Shown here: one piece after another, positions 56,543 to 64,000 of the stretch | Numbering within the stretch: position 1 is the first letter of the stretch | Layout: every line of letters begins with the position of its first letter | Source of the DNA: Candidatus Fimenecus excrementavium | GTDB lineage: Bacteria; Bacillota; Clostridia; Oscillospirales; Acutalibacteraceae | Length of the DNA: 64,000 nt | Direction: 5' to 3' | Assembly: GCA_018712805.1 (NCBI GenBank) | Contig: DVGI01000030.1 | Location: 1-64,000, forward strand | Program-made: the position numbers and the translations under genes | The notes under the pieces: model-generated | What the model was told of the DNA's origin: nothing | What the model saw: only the letters and a program-made list of their open reading frames with translations | Database searches by the model: none

Positions 56543-56762
56543 TAAAATTTTCGGTCGGGTGAAAAAGGCAGGTCATTTGCAAGCTGTCTGCCCGAAAGTA
56601 AAATTTCGCCCGCCTTTTCAAAGGCGGTGGAATCCAAAGGTGAAACCTTTGGTCGCTCCGCGCACGGAGCGAAATCTCTTTCTTTACATAAGCGCAGGAG
56701 GGGGAGCAAAAATATTCCGGTGGAATATTTTTGTGTGGGGAACCCTCGCCGGGGGTTCCCCG
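56543..56762 (+). repeat. Composite multi-hairpin repeat, copy 2
   Basis: About 220 bp, same hairpin order and orientation as 43057-43272. The stretch from GCCCGAAAGTAAAATTTCGC to the GCTCCGCGCACGGAGC hairpin is almost unchanged. The CAGTCC/GGACTG stem of the other copies is replaced by AATATTCCGGTGGAATATT, a compensated change that keeps the stem. Confidence 0.88.
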
Positions 56763-56864
56763 GCACGCGCCGGCGGTGCGGGCTGCCGCACAGCAAATCG
56801 CGGCTTTTACTTAGGCGTTGAAAACAGCCTTGTCCTCCCGAAATCTGCCAAGATTAAACTTTGC

Positions 56865-56890
56865 GGGCGGGCACGGAGTCCCGCCCCTAC
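56865..56890 (-). repeat. GTAG-hairpin (REP-like) element
   Basis: On the minus strand GTAG is followed by GGGCGGG-ACTCCGTG-CCCGCCC, a perfect 7-bp stem. Confidence 0.83.
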
Positions 56891-57152
56891 GGTTTGATAA
56901 AATTTTCGGTCGGGCAAAATATTTCTGGATTTAGCTTTCTTTCTGCACGTATTCGCCGTGCGTCGGTACGCACCGGCGTGCACCGAATCGCGCAGATAGC
57001 GCGATTTTATCTTGATGCTTTCAGCCCGACAGCGGCTTTGTGCAAACTCTTTTATAGGGGCGAGACTCTGTGCCCGCCCGCGCCGGACAACTTCCCTCTT
57101 TTCCGCACAGAATCCGCCCGGAGTTTTATCCGTGCGGATTCCAAAAAGGCAC

Positions 57153-58451
57153 TCAGAATTCGATATAGTTAATGGTCTCTACCGCGAGATAGAGAATCGC
57201 AAGGACCATCGGGACGGTGCCGATATAGGCGCGGTTTTTCTCGCGGGATTCGAGCACGCTTTCGCCTTTGGCAAGCGGCACGCGCGCATAGGTTTTGAAA
57301 TAAACCACGGTGCAGATAATGCCGGCGAGAAAAATCGCCGCAATCATGCCCAAAAGGACAAGATTCTGCATGGACATCGGCAAATTGTCCTGCACAACCT
57401 GCATCATCACCGAAACAAAATTGTTTAAGAAATGAATTGCAACACCGGTCCACATCGAGCCCGTCACCGTCACCGCGTAGCCGATCATCAGCCCCGCGAT
57501 AAATGCGAACGGAATCTGTACCATGTTGCCGTGCATCAGCGCAAACACAAGCGCCGACATGAAAATCGCGAATTTGTCGCCGTAACGGCGAAGCGACTGC
57601 ATTACCACGCCGCGGATTGCAAATTCTTCGACAAGCGCGGGAATTGCCGCCATGCCGAGCAGATACAAAAGGAGCGTCGGGGCATTGTTAAGCACCGTCG
57701 TGTCTTCGGGCATGGTAAAGGTGATCCCGAAAATCGACTCGACGAGCGCGCCGAAAATGCCGGTGACGTAACTGCCCGCGATGCACACCGCAAGGCCGAT
57801 AAACACAAGCAATGCGGCGGCTTTGCCGTCATAAGGCGTGCCGAGCGGCAGGTCGCCGATGCGTTTTTTCCGCCGCAGAAGGACATAGCCGATAAGAAAC
57901 GGCACGCCGATGACAAACAGCGAAAACAGCGCGTCAAACGCGTTGGAAAAATAGGTGTTGCCGGTGTAATTTCTGTAAAATCCCGGAATACGCACCAACA
58001 AAAAGCTTACAACCAGCGCCAAAACGGAAAACCCGAGCACGCAGAGCCCGTGCACGACGCTGATGCTTTTTACCGTGCGGCGTTCTTCCTGTTTTTTGCC
58101 GAAAAGCGGGTCCGGCCGGGGCACTGTGTAATACGCATGGCGCGGATAGCCGCCATAGCCGTTTTGCGCGTAGGGGGGCTGCGGCGGATAGGGCGGGCGG
58201 TTATATTGCGGCTGCTCGTAAGGATTTTGATAAGGATTTTGTCCCTGCGGCGCACCGACCGGGGGCTGCCCCGCGTTTTGCGGCGGCACAGAACTGCCGG
58301 GGGCGGGGTTGGGCGCGCCGGTATAGGGGTTATAACCGTAAGGCGCGCGCGGCGGAATCTGCCCGTTTTGGGGCGGGTTCTGCGGGGGTTGATTTTGCTC
58401 CCCGGGGGTCCCGGTGGTCGGCGCAGAATTGGGATTGTAATTATTTTCCAT
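57153..58451 (-). CDS. CPBP family intramembrane metalloprotease
   Basis: A 432-residue protein. The first ~110 residues are a Pro/Gln/Asn/Gly/Tyr-rich disordered cytoplasmic tail (PPQNPPQNG, YNRPPYPPQPPY). Eight or so membrane segments follow from residue ~137. The CPBP (Abi/CAAX-like) motifs are present: EEFAIRGVV near 283-291 (Glu-Glu and Arg), FALMHGNM near 317-324 (His) and FLNNF near 358. Such proteases act within the membrane on unknown substrates and sometimes support bacteriocin immunity. It has its own extended -10 promoter and lies downstream of gyrA on the same strand. Confidence 0.9.
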   Translation of the reverse strand: MENNYNPNSAPTTGTPGEQNQPPQNPPQNGQIPPRAPYGYNPYTGAPNPAPGSSVPPQNAGQPPVGAPQGQNPYQNPYEQPQYNRPPYPPQPPYAQNGYGGYPRHAYYTVPRPDPLFGKKQEERRTVKSISVVHGLCVLGFSVLALVVSFLLVRIPGFYRNYTGNTYFSNAFDALFSLFVIGVPFLIGYVLLRRKKRIGDLPLGTPYDGKAAALLVFIGLAVCIAGSYVTGIFGALVESIFGITFTMPEDTTVLNNAPTLLLYLLGMAAIPALVEEFAIRGVVMQSLRRYGDKFAIFMSALVFALMHGNMVQIPFAFIAGLMIGYAVTVTGSMWTGVAIHFLNNFVSVMMQVVQDNLPMSMQNLVLLGMIAAIFLAGIICTVVYFKTYARVPLAKGESVLESREKNRAYIGTVPMVLAILYLAVETINYIEF

Positions 58452-58487
58452 AAAATCGACCTTTTCCCTTATAAATTCAGTGTGTTC

Positions 58488-58496
58488 AGCATAGCA
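58488..58496 (-). promoter_or_regulatory. Possible extended -10 promoter of the CPBP gene
   Basis: TGCTATGCT on the minus strand, about 37 bp before the start codon; no good -35. Confidence 0.4.
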
Positions 58497-58552
58497 CGAA
58501 AATGAAAAGGAAATGTTACGAATCTGATAATTTTTTATAGACGGGCGGGGCT

Positions 58553-61117
58553 TTAAGCGTCTTCGCCGGCGGTCGTCTCTTCTGCGGGGGCGTCGACTGC
58601 GGCTTCTTGCGGCGTTTCGGACGCTTCAGCCGCGTCATCGGTTTCTTCTTCGGATTTTTCGGTCACCGAAACGGTCACAACCTTTTCGCCTTCCGAAACG
58701 CGCATCACGCGCACGCCTTTGGACGGACGCGCAAACTCGCTGATATCCGACGCGGGAATACGAATCAAAATGCCGTCGGAGGCAATCAAAATCACGTCTT
58801 CGTCTTCGCCGACCATCGTAATTGCCGCCACGTCACCATATTGCTTAGTGTGGTAGTTGATAAGACCCTTGCCGCCGCGCGACTGGAGACGATAGTTGGA
58901 AATGTCGGAGCGTCTGCCGTAGCCGGTTTCGGAAATGGTCAAAACTTTCTTTTCGGGGTCAAGCACGCAAAGACCGGCAACGCAGTCGCCCTCACTGAGC
59001 GTGATTGCCTTAACGCCGCGGGCGGTTCTGCCGATGCAGCGCGCGTCTTGTTCGTTAAAGGTGATGCACATACCCTTTTTGGTCGCGACCATCAGCCGCC
59101 GGTTGCCGTCGGTCAGCTTCACCCAGCAAAGCTCGTCGCCTTCATCGAGATTGATGGCGGCAATGCCGCTCTTGCGGATATTTTTATAAGCGTCAAGCTC
59201 GGTGCGTTTAATAACGCCGTTTCTCGTCACCATGCAAAGATAATAAGGCTCTTCGGCGCCGAAGTCCGGCACGCGCATCATCGCCGTGACTTTTTCGTCC
59301 GCGGCAAGCGGGAGAATGTTGACGATGTTCATGCCTTTGCTCGAACGGCTGCCCTCCGGAATTTCATAGCCTTTCAAGCGGTAAACGCGGCCGAGAGACG
59401 TAAAGAACATAATATAGTCGTGCGAAGAACAGGTGAACATGGTTTCCGCCAAATCCTCTTCGCGGCGCGTCATGCCTTTAATACCCTTGCCGCCGCGGTG
59501 CTGGGTCTGGTAGGTGTCGACCGGCTGGCGTTTGATATAGCCGAGGTTTGTCAGCGTATAAACGCAGGTTTCTTCGGGAATCAAATCTTCAATATCGACT
59601 TCGCCCGAGACGTTGACAATTTCCGTGCGTCTGGGGTCAGCGAATTTGTCGCCGATGGCGCTTAATTCGTCTTTCACAATCGAAAGCACGCGCTCTTCGG
59701 AACCGAGAATTTCCAAATATTCCTCGATTTTGCGGCGCAGTTCGTCGCGCTCTTCCAAAATCTTTTTGATTTCAAGACCGGCCAACTGACCGATGCGGTA
59801 AGCGACAATCGCAGCCGCCTGGGGCTCGTCAAAGCCGAATTTTTCAATAATCGCGGCCTTCGCTTCGGGAATGCCGCCTTTGCAGGCGCGAATGGTGGCG
59901 ATGATGTCATCGACAATGTCAATCGCGCGGGCAAGACCTTCCAAAATGTGCTCGCGGTCCTGCGCTTTCTTTAAATCATAGCGCGTTCTGCGGGTAATGA
60001 TTTCACACTGGAAGCGAATGTAGTCCTGCAAAAGTTCTTTTAAGGTTAAGGTTTTCGGCTCGCCGTTGACAAGCGCCAGCTGAATAATGCCGTAAGAAAT
60101 TTGCAGCTGTGTATATTGGAACAGGTGGTTGAGCACGACCTGGGGGTTGGCGTCGCGCTTTAAGTCAATCACCATGCGCATGCCTTCGCGGTTGGAATAG
60201 TCGTTGACGTCGGCGATGCCCTCAATCCGTTTTTCTTTAACCAAATCGGCGATGCTTTCAATCAAGCGCGCCTTGTTGACCTGATAGGGAAGCTCGGTGA
60301 CGACAATCGAGAACCGGCCGGTTCTTTCATCTTCGACAATTTCCGTGCGCGCACGCACCGTGATTTTGCCGCGGCCGGTGGCGTAGGCGGCGCGAATGCC
60401 CGCGCGGCCCATAATGATGCCCGCGGTCGGGAAGTCGGGACCTTTGATATGCTCCATTAAATCCTCGAGCGTCGCGTCGGGGTTGTCAATCAAAACTTTA
60501 ATCGCGTCAATCACTTCGCCTAAGTTGTGCGGCGGAATGTTGGTCGCCATACCGACGGCGATACCGGTTGAGCCGTTGACGAGCAGATTCGGAAAGCGGC
60601 TCGGCAAAACGGTCGGCTCTTTCAGGCGGTCGTCGTAGTTCGGCATGAAATCGACGGTGTCTTTGTCGATATTGGTGAGCATTTCCATCGAGATTTTGCT
60701 CATTCTCGACTCGGTGTAACGGTAAGCCGCGGGCGGGTCGCCGTCGACCGAACCGAAGTTGCCGTGACCGTCCACCAACATATAGCGCATCGAGAAGCTC
60801 TGCGCCAAACGGACCATCGCGTCATAAACCGACGCGTCACCGTGGGGGTGGTAACGGCCCAGCACGGCGCCGACGGTGTCCGCGCACTTGCGGTACGCCT
60901 TGTCGGGGTAGAGGTTGTTTTCATACATGGTGTAAAGAATGCGCCGGTGAACGGGTTTTAAGCCGTCGCGCACGTCGGGAAGCGCACGGGAAACGATAAC
61001 CGCCATGGAGTAATCCAAAAAGGATTTTTTCATTTCGCGGTTGATTTCCACGTTGATAATTTTCTGCTGGTCAAACGGGATATATTCCTCGTGGTGCTCG
61101 TTTTGGTGTTTTTTCAT
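58553..61117 (-). CDS. gyrA: DNA gyrase subunit A
   Basis: An 854-residue subunit that cuts and rejoins DNA in gyrase. The catalytic Tyr134 is in [10 protein letters not shown]; the quinolone-determining region reads [17 protein letters not shown] (91-107). Ala95 stands at the position of E. coli Ser83, and Asp99 at that of Asp87. The six-bladed C-terminal DNA-wrapping domain starts near 530, and a GyrA-box-like QHRGGKG is near 540. A short acidic tail (about 815-854, Glu/Ala/Thr-rich) follows. Normally gyrA follows gyrB closely; here a RAYT gene and a repeat array separate them by about 975 bp. Confidence 0.98.
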   Translation of the reverse strand: MKKHQNEHHEEYIPFDQQKIINVEINREMKKSFLDYSMAVIVSRALPDVRDGLKPVHRRILYTMYENNLYPDKAYRKCADTVGAVLGRYHPHGDASVYDAMVRLAQSFSMRYMLVDGHGNFGSVDGDPPAAYRYTESRMSKISMEMLTNIDKDTVDFMPNYDDRLKEPTVLPSRFPNLLVNGSTGIAVGMATNIPPHNLGEVIDAIKVLIDNPDATLEDLMEHIKGPDFPTAGIIMGRAGIRAAYATGRGKITVRARTEIVEDERTGRFSIVVTELPYQVNKARLIESIADLVKEKRIEGIADVNDYSNREGMRMVIDLKRDANPQVVLNHLFQYTQLQISYGIIQLALVNGEPKTLTLKELLQDYIRFQCEIITRRTRYDLKKAQDREHILEGLARAIDIVDDIIATIRACKGGIPEAKAAIIEKFGFDEPQAAAIVAYRIGQLAGLEIKKILEERDELRRKIEEYLEILGSEERVLSIVKDELSAIGDKFADPRRTEIVNVSGEVDIEDLIPEETCVYTLTNLGYIKRQPVDTYQTQHRGGKGIKGMTRREEDLAETMFTCSSHDYIMFFTSLGRVYRLKGYEIPEGSRSSKGMNIVNILPLAADEKVTAMMRVPDFGAEEPYYLCMVTRNGVIKRTELDAYKNIRKSGIAAINLDEGDELCWVKLTDGNRRLMVATKKGMCITFNEQDARCIGRTARGVKAITLSEGDCVAGLCVLDPEKKVLTISETGYGRRSDISNYRLQSRGGKGLINYHTKQYGDVAAITMVGEDEDVILIASDGILIRIPASDISEFARPSKGVRVMRVSEGEKVVTVSVTEKSEEETDDAAEASETPQEAAVDAPAEETTAGEDA

Positions 61118-61259
61118 TCTGTCAGCCCTCTTTTGCTTTCGCCAAGGATTTATAGATTTTCTTTATTCGATTCGGCTTTCACCGATAAGATAACGAACCA
61201 TTTTCGCCGATACCACACGTTTTTTACACAAGCGGCAAGCTGCTTTCGGCGGTTACGAT

Positions 61260-61484
61260 TCCATTCATCGTAGGGGCGGGTGATTCCCCTTTCAGGGGAA
61301 ATGTCTGCGCAGCAGACAAAAGGGTGCCTGAATTCGGAGAATTTCCACCCCCCGCCCGGCGCGTGCTGCCGCGCGGCAAATCGCGCAGGGAGTAGGATTG
61401 CTGCTTTCCTTTTCTGACCCGGTAGCGGCTGCGTGCAAACTTTTTGTAGGGGCACTGCAATCCAAGAATATAACAAAAATAATT
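61260..61484. repeat. Intergenic hairpin-repeat array 4 (between gyrA and the RAYT gene)
   Basis: It contains the second 88-bp GTAG element (61270-61358), a GCGCGTGC/GCCGCGCGGC palindromic joint, one copy of the ~60-bp unit (61376-61440, ATCGCGCAGGGAGTAGG ... CCGGTAGCGGCT) and a truncated GTAGGGGC near 61447. The sequence from 61118 to 61260 is AT-rich gyrA leader with nothing recognisable beyond the ribosome binding region. Confidence 0.8.
61270..61358 (+). repeat. 88-bp GTAG hairpin element, copy 2
   Basis: 89 bp, the same as the copy at 43338-43425 except for one T-to-C change and one extra C near the right arm. It starts GTAG followed by GGGCGGG and ends CCCGCCCG. Confidence 0.9.
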
Positions 61485-62069
61485 TTACAAATCTTTTTTC
61501 GGATAAATTTTCAACGCGTTATATTCAATATATTCCCACGCGCGTTCCCATTCTGTTTGGTTGCGGATTACATGGTCATAAAAACCGCGTTGCCAAAGCG
61601 GTTCCTGCGTTTTTCCCGTCATTTCAAAAAACCGCTTCGTGGTGTAAGACTTCAGTCGTCCAACAACATCGGAAAGCGATAACCTGTTGCCTGCTTCTGG
61701 ATTTTCCAAAGCCAACAGCAAATGTATGTGATTTGGCATCACAACGGCATTTTCTATGCGTACGCCCTCAAAATGACTTCCGACATATTGAATCGTTTGT
61801 GCAACCATTTTTCCGATTGGCGTTAAAACAATCGGATTTTGCAGAGAATCTGAAAAATGCTCTGTCTGCGGGCGGGGATGGAACCCCGCCCCTACCGGCC
61901 GGCTTTTTTCATTTTTCTCTTTAATACTTACTTTTTTTCGTGCAAGCAAAGGCTGCTTATGAAAAATGCAAATTGTTACAAAATAACTGCCGTTTTCCCG
62001 GTAATCATAAGCAGGAAGCCGTATATTTTTTCGGACAGGAAAGACTTTCTTTTGCGGTTTATCTTCCAT
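61485..62069 (-). CDS. REP-associated tyrosine transposase (RAYT, Y1/HUH family)
   Basis: A 194-residue single-domain transposase. The HUH metal motif is in VVMPNHIHLLL near 118-128, the N-terminal strand GSYFVTICIF is at 27-36, the candidate catalytic Tyr is in LKSYTTKRF near 149-157, and LWQRGFYDHVIRN near 168-180 is the family's C-terminal signature. Known RAYTs are domesticated relatives of IS200/IS605 transposases that act on REP hairpins next to a GTAG-like tetranucleotide. It begins 22 bp after gyrB with no clear ribosome binding site, so translation may be weak. Residues 56-72 (SRPVGAGFHPRPQTEHF) are encoded by a copy of a REP-like hairpin. It has no transposon ends of its own. Confidence 0.92.
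   Translation of the reverse strand: MEDKPQKKVFPVRKNIRLPAYDYRENGSYFVTICIFHKQPLLARKKVSIKEKNEKSRPVGAGFHPRPQTEHFSDSLQNPIVLTPIGKMVAQTIQYVGSHFEGVRIENAVVMPNHIHLLLALENPEAGNRLSLSDVVGRLKSYTTKRFFEMTGKTQEPLWQRGFYDHVIRNQTEWERAWEYIEYNALKIYPKKDL
61871..61896 (-). repeat. GTAG-hairpin (REP-like) element inside the RAYT gene
   Basis: On the minus strand, which is the coding strand, GTAG is followed at once by GGGCGGGG-TTCCAT-CCCCGCCC, a perfect 8-bp stem, within codons 58-67 of the RAYT. Confidence 0.9.
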
Positions 62070-62091
62070 AGTAAATTTTTAACTACTTCTG

Positions 62092-64000
<1,909 letters not shown>

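Larger units (their letters stand above)
56313..57152. repeat. Intergenic hairpin-repeat array 3
   Basis: About 840 bp without a credible gene between tadA and the CPBP protease gene. It holds three copies of the ~60-bp unit (56340-56403, 56442-56500, 56985-57050), one composite unit (56543-56762), two exact GTAG-plus-hairpin elements (56510-56535, 56865-56890), a degenerate one at 57053-57080 and GTGCC/GGCAC palindromes. Frames translated from it (for example 56559-56897) repeat the same peptide phrases as frames in the other arrays, which marks them as repeat-derived and not genes. Confidence 0.82.

Overview
The window looks like a chromosomal segment of a low-GC-lineage but moderately GC-rich (about 50% by eye) monoderm Clostridia, most likely Oscillospirales/Ruminococcaceae-like. 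This is inferred from the GatCAB amidotransferase, LL-diaminopimelate aminotransferase (DapL), the YmfF/YmfH M16 pair, an LCP protein, AGGAGG-type ribosome binding sites and many housekeeping genes with Firmicutes-type lengths. I recognised no rRNA, tRNA, riboswitch or CRISPR array.

Layout. 1-1.4 kb is an AT-rich edge of a mobile/accessory region (PD-(D/E)XK-like protein, TnpV, a small partner). 1.4-5.9 kb is a minus-strand operon ymfF-ymfH-lgt-folD. 6-13.3 kb is one giant membrane enzyme of the cyclic beta-1,2-glucan synthase (NdvB) type. 13.4-15 kb is a radical SAM protein. 15.2-19.6 kb holds a small secreted protein, flanked by a 17-bp inverted repeat, and a FtsX/MacB-like ABC transporter with three membrane subunits. 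20.5-23.2 kb is a tight operon GtrA-GtrA-HAD-metallo-beta-lactamase. 23.4-33.3 kb is a dedicated surface-protein cluster. 33.6-45.5 kb holds a zinc-ribbon membrane protein, GH51 arabinofuranosidase, LCP ligase, aspS, purB, a second zinc-ribbon membrane protein, galU and a GH13 amylase. 45.5-56.3 kb is housekeeping (UDG, gatCAB, dapL, dapF, ANTAR regulator, glyA, guaB, Mrp, tadA). 57-64 kb holds a CPBP protease, gyrA, a RAYT transposase and gyrB (truncated by the window edge).

The best candidate for an undescribed system is the 23.4-33.3 kb cluster, read from one consensus promoter (TTGACA-18-TATAAT). It encodes a single-pass membrane protein with an extracytoplasmic beta domain, a 1782-residue secreted protein with two jelly-roll-like regions, five small secreted paralogues (147-174 aa), and a membrane-anchored protein with a DPDEPTT stalk. 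The C-terminal ~130 residues of the giant protein are a sixth copy of the module that makes up each small protein. That arrangement resembles a tip adhesin plus shaft subunits of a surface fibre (inference).

The second system is a REP/RAYT set. A Y1-type REP-associated transposase sits between gyrB and gyrA, and four intergenic arrays carry related hairpin repeats. Several of these are GTAG followed at once by a GGGCGGG-type hairpin, the form RAYTs are known to recognise in other bacteria. One such hairpin lies in frame inside the RAYT gene itself. Other points of note are an alanine at the GyrA position equivalent to E. coli Ser83 and a Pho-box-like repeat next to the GtrA operon promoter.
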